Shown here: piece by piece, positions 8,018-15,367 of the stretch
How the letters are laid out: each line of letters starts with the position of its first letter
How positions within the stretch are numbered: the first letter of the stretch is position 1
NCBI GenBank assembly: GCA_002389785.1
Contig: DGQS01000096.1
Coordinates: 1-16,781 of the forward strand
DNA from: Bacteroidetes bacterium UBA4408
GTDB taxonomy: Bacteria; Bacteroidota; Bacteroidia; UBA4408
Direction: 5' to 3'
Length of the DNA stretch: 16,781 nucleotides
Notes under the pieces: generated by a model
Told to the model about the DNA's origin: nothing
Database searches by the model: none
What the model saw: only the letters and a program-made list of their open reading frames with translations
Position numbers and translations under genes: made by a program

Positions 8018-8025
8018 AATGCTGA

Positions 8026-8952
8026 TTACATTCCAAGCAGGGAAAGTACTTTGGTTAATTCTTCGTCGGATTTAAATGGAATGATAATTTTACCTTTACC
8101 TGTTGAAAGTCTTTTGAATTCAACACTCTTATTAAATTTAGATTTTAAATCACCGGCAATTTTTTTGTATTCTCCTTGCAATTCAATAATTTTTTTCGCT
8201 TTAGTGGCAATGGGTAAAGCAACTTCGTCGGGTTCCTTTTCATTTAATGTTTTTACCAATTCTTCTACTTGCCTTACCGATAAATCATGCTCAGAAATGG
8301 CTTCAAAAAGAGCCAATTGAGTTTCTTTATCTTCAATGCCAATGAGGGTTCGAGCGTGTGCCATCGATATTTTGCGCTCCCGAACCCCAAGTTGAATTTC
8401 GACAGGAAGTTTGAGCAAACGTAAAAAATTAGTGATGGTTGAACGTTGTTTGCTCACTTTTGTGCTGAGCTCTTCTTGTGTGAGATTGCACTCATCAATT
8501 AGTCGCTTGTAACTAATAGCAACTTCAATTGCATCTAAATTTTCGCGTTGAATATTTTCAACCAATGCCATTTCGAGCATTGCCTGGTCGTTGGCAATTC
8601 GTATATAGGCAGGTACTTCTGTTAATCCGGCCAGTTGCGAAGCTCTAAAACGTCTCTCACCAGAAATAAGCTGGTATTTATCATAGCCCATTTTACGAAC
8701 GGTAACCGGCTGAATAATTCCGTGTTTGCGAATCGATTCAGACAATTCATGCAAGGCTTCTTCCTCAAAATGTGTACGAGGTTGAAAAGGATTTGCTTCA
8801 ATTTGTTCAATTTTTAAAAGAGGAACAGAACCACTCACCGCATGTTCGCGATGGGAGTCAGTTTCAAATTTACTTTGGGTGATATCGGTTTCTGAATTTT
8901 CTAATAAAGCACTAAGTCCTCGTCCTAGTGCACTTTTTTTAATACTACTCAT
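8026..8952 (-). CDS. parB: Chromosome partitioning protein ParB
   Basis: DNA-binding CTPase clamp that loads at parS and spreads to organise the origin region for segregation. The 308 residues show the typical start KKSALGRGLSALL, the N-terminal domain from about residue 45 (IEANPFQPR at 51-59), the CTP-binding box GERRFRA (98-104), a helix-turn-helix at about 150-175 (LTQEELSTKVSKQRSTITNF), and a C-terminal dimerisation part. Its ATG overlaps the parA stop by 8 bases (ATGAGTAG), so the two are translationally coupled. No perfect parS palindrome was found in the window. Confidence 0.97.
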   Translation of the reverse strand: MSSIKKSALGRGLSALLENSETDITQSKFETDSHREHAVSGSVPLLKIEQIEANPFQPRTHFEEEALHELSESIRKHGIIQPVTVRKMGYDKYQLISGERRFRASQLAGLTEVPAYIRIANDQAMLEMALVENIQRENLDAIEVAISYKRLIDECNLTQEELSTKVSKQRSTITNFLRLLKLPVEIQLGVRERKISMAHARTLIGIEDKETQLALFEAISEHDLSVRQVEELVKTLNEKEPDEVALPIATKAKKIIELQGEYKKIAGDLKSKFNKSVEFKRLSTGKGKIIIPFKSDEELTKVLSLLGM

Positions 8953-9757
8953 CTTGTACGTCTATAATTTTTTCTTCGGAAGATATTTTTGTTAACTGAT
9001 TTTTTTGCAATACCTCACGTGCTAAGTTGAGGTAATTAACAGCGCCTTTAGAACTCGCATCGTGAATGATAATGATTTCACCAAAGCTGGGAGCTTCGCC
9101 TAATTTTGTATTTCGCTGAATAATGGTATCAAAAACCATCGATTGAAAATGCGTTTTAACATCTTCCACCACCTGATTACTGAGGCGCAAACGTATATCG
9201 TACATGGTAAGTAAAATACCTTCTATTTCTAATTCAGTATTCAAACGAGATTGTACAATTTTAATGGTATTGAGCAATTTGCCTAAACCTTCGAGCGCAA
9301 AGTACTCGCATTGTACCGGTATAATTACCGAATCAGATGCAGTTAAAGCGTTAATGGTAACCAGTCCTAGTGATGGTGAGCAATCGATAATGATAAAATC
9401 GTAATCGTCTTTGATTTTAGCCAAAGCAGCGCGCATCATTCTTTCGCGATCGGGGAGGTTTACAATTTCTATTTCGGCGCCAACCAAATCGATGTGTGCA
9501 GGTAGCAAAAACAAATTTGGTGAAGTAGTCTCCAGAATAATATCCTTAGGTTCAACTTCATTGATGAGGCATTCGTAAATACTGGTCTTTATATTTCGAG
9601 GATCAAAACCAACTCCTGAAGTTGAATTTGCTTGTGGATCGGCATCAACCAATAAGGTTTTAAACTCAAGAACAGCAAGACTTGCAGCCAAGTTTATAGC
9701 GGTAGTAGTTTTACCTACTCCGCCCTTTTGATTTGCAATTGATATTATTTTTCCCAT
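8945..9757 (-). CDS. parA: Chromosome partitioning ATPase ParA (Soj)
   Basis: Deviant Walker-A ATPase that binds the nucleoid and works with ParB in origin segregation. From the ATG at 9757 it has 270 residues: KGGVGKTT (11-18), the D40 signature in LLVDADPQANSTSG, and Walker B FIIIDCSPSLG with D125. Short, with no N-terminal HTH, as in chromosomal Soj rather than plasmid P1-type ParA. The frame remains open to 9826, but those codons would overlap the hydrolase gene and precede the conserved start. It follows the UPF0173 gene by 16 bases. Confidence 0.97.
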   Translation of the reverse strand: MGKIISIANQKGGVGKTTTAINLAASLAVLEFKTLLVDADPQANSTSGVGFDPRNIKTSIYECLINEVEPKDIILETTSPNLFLLPAHIDLVGAEIEIVNLPDRERMMRAALAKIKDDYDFIIIDCSPSLGLVTINALTASDSVIIPVQCEYFALEGLGKLLNTIKIVQSRLNTELEIEGILLTMYDIRLRLSNQVVEDVKTHFQSMVFDTIIQRNTKLGEAPSFGEIIIIHDASSKGAVNYLNLAREVLQKNQLTKISSEEKIIDVQDE

Positions 9758-9773
9758 TATTTTATTTACAATT

Positions 9774-10454
9774 TTAAAGTGTGTGTGTAGTACCAATTTC
9801 AAATAAATGCAGCGTTTTTCCTGCATCCTGAAACTTAGCTATTGCTTCGGAATGATTTATTTTTATAGGTGGAAATGAGTCATAGTGCATTCCAACTATC
9901 TTAGGACATTTTATGAAATTACTACAAATTACGGCATTGTCGATGCCCATTGTAAAATTATCGCCAATTGGTAAAAAGGCAAAATTTAATTGACGAAATT
10001 CACCTATTAATTTCATGTCGTAGGTGAGTGCAGTATCGCCTGCATAGTAAAAGTTACCTTCGGTGCTTTCAATAATAAAACCCATGGCAACTCCTCCGTA
10101 TGTTCCATCCGGTAAACTGCTGGAATGAACGGCTGCAACACATTTTACTTTTCCAAAATCGCACATCCATTTGCCACCAACATTCATTTCGTGTACTTTT
10201 TCAAGGCCTTGTTTGCGCAACCAGGTAATTATTTCATAGTTGGCAACAACTGTTGCACCGCTTTGTTGAGCAATTTTTACACAATCGTCAATATGATCGG
10301 AGTGACCGTGCGAAACTAGCACGAAATCTGGCTGTATGGAGCTGATGTTGATGTGCTTTGCCAGTGGATTATGTGTTATAAAAGGATCAAACAAGAGCTT
10401 TTTTCCATTTACCACCACTTCAAAGCAGGAATGACCGTAATATGTAATTTTCAT
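9774..10454 (-). CDS. UPF0173 family metal-dependent hydrolase (metallo-beta-lactamase fold)
   Basis: 226-residue cytoplasmic protein with the metallo-beta-lactamase fold. The metal-binding motif SHGHSDHID gives H49, H51, D53 and H54; YYGHSCF near the N-terminus, AGDTAL and MHYDSFPP are further family blocks. Substrate unknown; family members are annotated only as hydrolases. It heads the seven-gene minus-strand array, 16 bases upstream of parA, which suggests co-transcription rather than a partitioning function. The start follows a candidate promoter -7 element by about 20 bases. Confidence 0.92.
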   Translation of the reverse strand: MKITYYGHSCFEVVVNGKKLLFDPFITHNPLAKHINISSIQPDFVLVSHGHSDHIDDCVKIAQQSGATVVANYEIITWLRKQGLEKVHEMNVGGKWMCDFGKVKCVAAVHSSSLPDGTYGGVAMGFIIESTEGNFYYAGDTALTYDMKLIGEFRQLNFAFLPIGDNFTMGIDNAVICSNFIKCPKIVGMHYDSFPPIKINHSEAIAKFQDAGKTLHLFEIGTTHTL

Positions 10455-10474
10455 AAAATTGTATTACTTTGCTG

Positions 10475-10482
10475 CAAATTTA
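10475..10482 (-). promoter_or_regulatory. Candidate -7 element (TAAATTTG) for the UPF0173-parAB array
   Basis: Matches TAnnTTTG on the minus strand, 20 bases upstream of the hydrolase ATG, inside the 134-base divergent gap (10455-10588). A convincing -33 TTG at the usual spacing was not seen. No clear promoter was found for the divergent plus-strand gene. Confidence 0.4.
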
Positions 10483-10588
10483 CTGCTTTACAAAGGTTAT
10501 TTTTAACTGTGCGAAGGTACGTTTTATTGTGCGTTTTTATAGGCATTGTTAATTTCTTTTAAACAGTTTGATTGTGAATTAATTAGCT

Positions 10589-11113
10589 ATGATAACACTC
10601 CTCAATGCAACCAATCGTCCCGATAATCAAACACAAAGAGTTTCGGCTGTGTATAAGTCGATTTTAGAAAGTCGCGGGGTAGAAATAAAGTACTTTAGTT
10701 TGGAGCAATTACCATTTAACTACCTAAAGCTCGATAGCGAAAAAACAGAGCTTGAAAAGTTGGGACTCAGCGAAATAATTGATACATACATTCGATATTC
10801 AGATAAATTAATAGTTGTTTCACCTGAATATCAAGGTAGTTTTACCGGGATCTTTAAGTTGTTTTTGGATTTTATTAAACCGGAATACATTCGTGGAAAA
10901 AAAATTGCGTTGGTTGGCGTTTCCAATGGAAGGGCTGGTAACTTAAGAGGATTAGATCACCTTACCAATATTTTTAATTATTTACAGGCCAATGTGCTCG
11001 CTCAAAAGTTGCCTATTTCGTCTGTCTCCAAACTCTTAAATAATGGAAACATGGAAGATGCGGCTACGGTTAAAGCTATTGAACAACAGCTGGATCATTT
11101 TATGCAGTTTTAA
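10589..11113 (+). CDS. NAD(P)H-dependent FMN reductase-like flavoprotein
   Basis: 174-residue flavodoxin-fold protein of the NADPH-dependent FMN reductase family (ChrR/azoreductase-like). The N-terminal strand MITLLNATNRPDNQTQR carries the phosphate-binding loop, SPEYQGSFTGIFKLFLDF (about 79-96) is the isoalloxazine-side motif of the family, and GVSNGRAGNLRG (about 109-120) the third conserved loop. It would bind FMN and pass electrons from NAD(P)H to quinones, azo compounds or metals; the substrate is not readable. It is divergent from the partition array and followed by two small lipoprotein genes with their own candidate promoters. Confidence 0.88.
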   Translation: MITLLNATNRPDNQTQRVSAVYKSILESRGVEIKYFSLEQLPFNYLKLDSEKTELEKLGLSEIIDTYIRYSDKLIVVSPEYQGSFTGIFKLFLDFIKPEYIRGKKIALVGVSNGRAGNLRGLDHLTNIFNYLQANVLAQKLPISSVSKLLNNGNMEDAATVKAIEQQLDHFMQF

Positions 11114-11155
11114 ACTACCCGCATGTTTTCGACTAAGCTTTTAACTTGAAAGTTC

Positions 11156-11183
11156 TTGAGGTATTATTTTTTTTTATAATTTG
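11156..11183 (+). promoter_or_regulatory. Candidate promoter for the first small lipoprotein gene
   Basis: TTG (11156-11158) and TATAATTTG (11175-11183) sit 16-18 bases apart, close to the Bacteroidota -33/-7 arrangement. It predicts initiation near 11190, downstream of an in-frame TTG at 11181, and therefore argues for a later translation start. Confidence 0.4.
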
Positions 11184-11204
11184 CAGCGCAAAATAAATTT
11201 AGTT

Positions 11205-11411
11205 TTGAAATTGAAAGCAGGTATAAAGTGGGTGTTTGTATTTATTGTTTTGAGCAGTATTTCCTGTAAAAAATGTATTCGTTGTGGTTACGACAATAAT
11301 TTTGGGAAACGTGTTGAGTTGCCTGAATATTGTGGAAAGAAAAAAGTGCTTCAGCAATACAAAGATGCTTACCGTGATTATCCAAATTTTACTTGTGAAG
11401 AAATTAAATAA
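11205..11411 (+). CDS. Small cysteine-patterned lipoprotein, copy 1
   Basis: Predicted 68-residue exported lipoprotein with no recognised family. A basic start and hydrophobic helix (about 7-20) end in SSISC, a lipobox-like site with the acylated cysteine at C21. Mature cysteines follow at 24, 27, 43 and 64, the first three reading CKKCIRC. The downstream gene has the same plan (C21, C24, C27, CGxK, then a C-terminal TC), so the two are paralogues. No ATG fits; TTG at 11205 was chosen because it places the lipobox cysteine at 21 as in the paralogue and lies behind the candidate promoter. TTG at 11211 or 11181 are alternatives. The four mature cysteines could form disulfides or bind metal; function unknown. 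Confidence 0.6.
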   Translation: MKLKAGIKWVFVFIVLSSISCKKCIRCGYDNNFGKRVELPEYCGKKKVLQQYKDAYRDYPNFTCEEIK

Positions 11412-11453
11412 ATAGAATCGGTTCTCACCAGCGAAATAAGTTAAATATATTTT

Positions 11454-11461
11454 TATTTTTG
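11454..11461 (+). promoter_or_regulatory. Candidate -7 element (TATTTTTG) for the second small lipoprotein gene
   Basis: Fits TAnnTTTG, followed by CAG, as in the element before copy 1. Predicted leader of about 20 bases to the ATG at 11489. No good -33 TTG was found, so copy 2 may instead be read through from copy 1. Confidence 0.35.
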
Positions 11462-11488
11462 CAGGGAAAGACCATTAATCAAATAAAA

Positions 11489-11719
11489 ATGAAAAAATTA
11501 CTACTGACGTTTTCTATTGGAGTTTTATTTTTAACTCTTACTTCTTCTTGTGAAAGATGTATTGAGTGCAGTTATACTTACACACCTTATGGCTCAACAC
11601 AGGATTCCACAATTCATGTTGCTCAAGAATGTGGTAACAAGCAAGACCGTCAGACTTACGAAAATGAAGTACGAGCGGAAGCTTCATTGGTAGGTGGTGA
11701 AGTAACTTGTGACAATTAA
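11489..11719 (+). CDS. Small cysteine-patterned lipoprotein, copy 2
   Basis: Predicted 76-residue lipoprotein with an N-terminal MKKLLL signal and LTSSC lipobox, acylated at C21. Further cysteines lie at 24, 27, 48 and 74. Shared with copy 1 are CxxCIxCxY, the CG[KN]K segment and the terminal TC; the spacer between them is longer here and rich in Thr/Ser. The ATG at 11489 begins the signal peptide; the frame is open upstream to a TTG at 11459, but that codon lies in the candidate promoter. The gene ends 38 bases from the convergent response regulator gene. No known family recognised; surface or periplasmic lipoprotein is inferred from the signal. Confidence 0.7.
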   Translation: MKKLLLTFSIGVLFLTLTSSCERCIECSYTYTPYGSTQDSTIHVAQECGNKQDRQTYENEVRAEASLVGGEVTCDN

Positions 11720-11757
11720 TAGCTACTTGGTTCCATTCTTAACTGAATTATAAGATC

Positions 11758-12918
11758 CTAAAGCGGCCTCGCATAGGCAATCACGTCTTTATCGGTAATC
11801 GATTTGTCACTCAATATCAGCAGTCTTTCAATTACATTTCTGAATTCACGGATATTTCCTGTCCAGTTAATTTTTTGCAATTCTTTCAGTGCTTCTTTGC
11901 TGATAGGTTTTTCAAGCAGTCCCTGGTCGTTGCTCAACTGCGAAATAAAATAATTGGCTAATAATGGAATGTCTTCTTTACGATTATTGAGAGTAGGCAC
12001 ATGAATTAGTATAACACTTAATCGGTGATACAAATCTTCGCGAAATCGCCCCTCTTCAATTTCTTTTTGTAAATTTTTATTGGTAGCGGCAATTACACGC
12101 ACATTTACTTTTAATTCTTTTTCGCCGCCCACTCGAGTAATTTTGTTTTCTTGAAGTGCACGCAAAACTTTGGCCTGTGCACTCAAACTCATATCGCCTA
12201 TTTCGTCCAGAAAGATGGTGCCGTTTTCGGCTTGTTCAAACTTTCCTTTTCGTTGAGCTACAGCAGAGGTGAAAGCACCTTTTTCGTGACCGAATAATTC
12301 ACTTTCTATTAATTCGGAAGGTATTGCAGCACAGTTTACTTCGATTAACGGTGCCGATGCACGATTGCTTTTTTCATGAATACTTCTTGCAACGAGCTCT
12401 TTACCAGTGCCATTTTCGCCGGTAATCAAAACACGCGCTTCTGTTGGTGCAACCCGATCAATCATGTTTTTGATTTTTTGAATTGCTTCCGAATCGCCAA
12501 TCATTTCGGTGTTTTTGCTGAGCTTCTTTTTCAACACTTTAGTTTCAATTACCAGTGTCGATTTATCCAATGCATTGCGCACCGTTACCAGCAAACGATT
12601 TAAATCCAAAGGTTTCGCAATAAAATCGAATGCTCCTTTTTTTACAGCTTCAACAGCAGTTTCAATGGTACCGTGTCCGGATATGAGAACAATAGGAGTT
12701 TCGAGCTGCAGCGATTGTATTTTTTCAACCACCTCGATTCCATCTTTTTTAGGCATTTTTACGTCACATAAAATCAAGTCGTAGGTTCCTTTCTCAATTT
12801 TAGAAATTCCGTCAGCGCCGTCTTCCGCTTCATCTATTTTATGATTTTCATATTCCAGAATTTCCCGCAATGCTTTACGGATAGGTTTTTCATCGTCGAT
12901 GATTAATATTTTTGCCAT
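11758..12918 (-). CDS. NtrC-type sigma-54 activator response regulator lacking a DNA-binding domain
   Basis: 386-residue enhancer-type regulator counted from the ATG at 12918 (a GTG sits one codon earlier). Residue numbers here count from that GTG. The receiver domain has D9, D10 and phosphoacceptor D53 with K103. The AAA+ domain has Walker A GENGTGKE (168-175), a sigma-54 contact loop reading GAFTSA (215-220) instead of GAFTGA, Walker B GTIFLDEIGD (234-243), and the arginine-finger region RFREDLYHRLSVI. The protein stops shortly after WTGNIREFRNVIERLLIL, so the usual C-terminal Fis-type helix-turn-helix is absent. Enhancer-independent activation is known for DNA-binding-domain-less relatives such as Helicobacter FlgR and Chlamydia CtcC. 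It follows the Ppx/GppA gene by about 12 bases. No kinase is in view. Confidence 0.93.
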   Translation of the reverse strand: MAKILIIDDEKPIRKALREILEYENHKIDEAEDGADGISKIEKGTYDLILCDVKMPKKDGIEVVEKIQSLQLETPIVLISGHGTIETAVEAVKKGAFDFIAKPLDLNRLLVTVRNALDKSTLVIETKVLKKKLSKNTEMIGDSEAIQKIKNMIDRVAPTEARVLITGENGTGKELVARSIHEKSNRASAPLIEVNCAAIPSELIESELFGHEKGAFTSAVAQRKGKFEQAENGTIFLDEIGDMSLSAQAKVLRALQENKITRVGGEKELKVNVRVIAATNKNLQKEIEEGRFREDLYHRLSVILIHVPTLNNRKEDIPLLANYFISQLSNDQGLLEKPISKEALKELQKINWTGNIREFRNVIERLLILSDKSITDKDVIAYARPL

Positions 12919-12930
12919 CACTTAATTAAT

Positions 12931-13857
12931 TTAACTATTTATCATTTCCGCTATTACTCCTTCTTTTAGTGCATAGGTGCTTAATTTCATACTGGATAAA
13001 CGATAGTTTTTAAGCACATAGTTTGTAAAAACAGCAGCAACTACAATCATATCCACTCTCATTTCAATAATCCCGGGTGTTTGCATACGTTGTTGCTTGG
13101 TGGATGCTATAAGTTCCTCATAAATTTCTTCAAAATCGGCCAAATCATAAGCATATTCTGTTTGTTTGGATAAATCAAGAGCCGTGTTTTTTTTAAAGGA
13201 AATAATTTCCGCAAAGGTGTCGAATGAACCGGATGAACCGATTAATTCCTTTACCGGATATTTCTTCACTGCCTCGTGCAAGGGCAGTAATTGCTGGTGC
13301 AAGTAGTTTGTAATGGCAAGTATTTCAGTGGAAGTAATAGGATCGGAAGTACTAAATTTCTCGAGCAAACGTGCTACTCCTAAATTAAAACTAGATTTCC
13401 AAAAAATATGATTGTTGTTTGCGAGTATAAATTCGGTGCTTCCTCCGCCAATGTCCATAATTAAACAGGTATGTTGCGGAAGCTTTAATCCTAATTTTAC
13501 ACCTTTGTATATTAATTCGGCTTCTTTATTTCCATCAATTACTTGTACTTCGAGTTTAAAGCGAGATTTAACTTGTGCAACAAACACATTACCGTTGTGT
13601 GCGCTTCTAATTGCCGAAGTTGCAAATGCTAGTATTTTGTCAGGAAAGAAACTGTTTGCCTTTGCAAGATGTTTTTCAATCGCAGAGATTCCTCTTTCAA
13701 AAGCCGCAGGTAGCAGCATGTTTTTTTCAATACCACCTTCACCAAGCTTAACGGAAATTTTATCGTTGTACAAAATGGAGAATTTTTGTGCAGCTTGCAA
13801 TTGAACTACAATCAGATTAAACGTATTGGTTCCTAAATCAATAATTGCAACTGTCAT
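12931..13857 (-). CDS. Ppx/GppA family phosphatase
   Basis: Cytoplasmic ASKHA-fold enzyme of the exopolyphosphatase / guanosine pentaphosphatase family, 308 residues, holding the two-subdomain catalytic core without the C-terminal HD-like region of E. coli Ppx. Phosphate-binding loops are AIIDLGTNTFNLIV (4-17) and IMDIGGGSTEFIL (133-145); ATSAIR (79-84) and DGNKEAELIYKGVKLG (108-123) carry the catalytic glutamate, most likely E112; GSSGSFDTFAEI follows later. Whether it acts on polyphosphate or pppGpp cannot be told from sequence. It lies 16 bases after the ABC permease gene and just upstream of the sigma-54 activator, so one transcript is likely. Confidence 0.92.
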   Translation of the reverse strand: MTVAIIDLGTNTFNLIVVQLQAAQKFSILYNDKISVKLGEGGIEKNMLLPAAFERGISAIEKHLAKANSFFPDKILAFATSAIRSAHNGNVFVAQVKSRFKLEVQVIDGNKEAELIYKGVKLGLKLPQHTCLIMDIGGGSTEFILANNNHIFWKSSFNLGVARLLEKFSTSDPITSTEILAITNYLHQQLLPLHEAVKKYPVKELIGSSGSFDTFAEIISFKKNTALDLSKQTEYAYDLADFEEIYEELIASTKQQRMQTPGIIEMRVDMIVVAAVFTNYVLKNYRLSSMKLSTYALKEGVIAEMINS

Positions 13858-13873
13858 ATTTAATAACTAACTA

Positions 13874-15190
13874 TTAAGCCTTGTAAAATAGCCATTTCCA
13901 AATTTCCTTATAGGACGCTTTTTTGCCGTACAACAAAATACCGGTTCGGTAGATTTTGGCCGAAAGCCAAGTGGTAGCAAAAAAACCAAGTATTAATAAC
14001 AGCATCGAAAGAATTAATTCGAAAGCAGGCACCCCATAAGCAATACGAACCATCATAATAACCGGAGAAGTAAGCGGGAAAATGGATAGCCAAAAAGATA
14101 AACTACTATCTGGATTTGACATAATTACTTTGGCAGCAGTAAGCGATAATATAAGTGGAATTGTTATTGGCAACATAAATTGCTGTGTATCTGATTCGCT
14201 ATCTACAGCAGCACCAATTGCTGCAAACAATGCCGCATACAGTAAATATCCACCCAGAAAGTAAAAAATAAATGCAGCAATCATCACCGGGAAATTCACA
14301 GAATTCAACAAAATAGCTACCTCACTTTCGTTTATTTCCTTAAAATCTTTTTTTGCGCTAACCGGGATATTGGTTTTAAAAGTTTGTTCTGTGATGGTAG
14401 TTGCATCGTATTTATTTTGTGTAAAATATTTCATGCTATAAGTGGTGATAGCTGTCGTAAGTAAAATCCATAATAAAAACTGAGTAAGGCCTAACAAAGC
14501 AATTCCCACAATTTTTCCAAGCATGAGCTCAAATGGCTTAACCGATGAGATAATAACCTCAACTATACGATTCGTTTTTTCTTCAATTACGCCGCGCATT
14601 ACTTGGGCTCCATAGAGGAAAATAAATAAGTACACGAACACAGCGCCCATAAAGCCCATTGCGGCATTTATTCCTGCATTGCTGCGCTTTTGTTCACCAC
14701 TTTCTTCAAGTTTAGTTGCATTTAAAATGATCGATGTTTTAACTGAGGATAATTTATTTTTATCGATGCCTGAACTGATGAGTTTCCAGTCTTCGATTTT
14801 ATTTTTGAAAGTATTTTTTAAAACTTCTTCAGCACTTATTCCAAGTTGTTTTTTGTAGTAAATTTCGATGCGGTTTGAGATTAAAATATTTTCGGGGATA
14901 AATAGCAAGGCGTTGTAATCGGTTTTGTAAAACTCTTGCATGGCTCTTTTTAAATTCATGTCACAAAAGTAAAATGAGCTATTGGCGTTATTTTCAAGCT
15001 TTCCGGAAAACAATCCCGAATTGTCTATTACCTGAATTTTTTGATGTTCATTCGGAGCCTTTTCCATCCATACGCGAGCAAAAATTAATCCTGCCATAAG
15101 CAGTGGGCCCAGTATAGACATGAGTATAAATGATTTGTTTTTAACCCTAGCCAGGTATTCTCGTTTAATTATTAAGCCTAATTTGTACAT
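13874..15190 (-). CDS. ABC-2 type permease, NatB-like
   Basis: 438-residue inner-membrane component of an ABC exporter related to NatB. An N-terminal helix (about 21-41) after the conserved start IIKREYLARVKNKSF is followed by a soluble domain of about 140 residues and a cluster of helices in the C-terminal half; VMRGVIEEKTNRIVEVIISS is the characteristic segment where the family enters its membrane domain (about 197-216). NatB homologues work with a NatA ATPase in Na+ or drug export. No ATPase gene lies beside it: the upstream gap (15191-15367) is non-coding and divergent. It is the first gene of the natB-like/ppx/activator operon. Confidence 0.88.
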   Translation of the reverse strand: MYKLGLIIKREYLARVKNKSFILMSILGPLLMAGLIFARVWMEKAPNEHQKIQVIDNSGLFSGKLENNANSSFYFCDMNLKRAMQEFYKTDYNALLFIPENILISNRIEIYYKKQLGISAEEVLKNTFKNKIEDWKLISSGIDKNKLSSVKTSIILNATKLEESGEQKRSNAGINAAMGFMGAVFVYLFIFLYGAQVMRGVIEEKTNRIVEVIISSVKPFELMLGKIVGIALLGLTQFLLWILLTTAITTYSMKYFTQNKYDATTITEQTFKTNIPVSAKKDFKEINESEVAILLNSVNFPVMIAAFIFYFLGGYLLYAALFAAIGAAVDSESDTQQFMLPITIPLILSLTAAKVIMSNPDSSLSFWLSIFPLTSPVIMMVRIAYGVPAFELILSMLLLILGFFATTWLSAKIYRTGILLYGKKASYKEIWKWLFYKA

Positions 15191-15302
15191 ACTTTTTGCA
15201 GTTTGTGCTTGTGCTTATAGTAGGTTGATTTTTGCGTAAATCTAGCCAATAAATTCTAACACATTATATACTTAAATTTGCACCGAATTGAATTAAGAAA
15301 AT

Positions 15303-15331
15303 TTTGCATTTTGTTTAACCAAGTTACTTTG
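15303..15331 (+). promoter_or_regulatory. Candidate promoter for the TPR-phosphatase gene
   Basis: TTTG (15303-15306) and TACTTTG (15325-15331) are 18 bases apart, near the Bacteroidota pattern, with a leader of about 30 bases. A second -7-like sequence, TAAATTTG, lies at 15273-15280 without a clear -33. The rest of this 177-base gap shows nothing recognisable. Confidence 0.4.
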
Positions 15332-15367
15332 CTTTTCAGTAAACAATTATTCACTAAGACACAATTG

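Noticed and set aside
9758..9826. N-terminal extension of ParA
   Set aside because: It overlaps the hydrolase gene's 3' end and precedes the conserved MGKIISIANQKGG start.
13412..13804. 130-codon plus-strand frame
   Set aside because: Fully antisense to the conserved Ppx/GppA catalytic domain; no recognisable domain or ribosome binding site.
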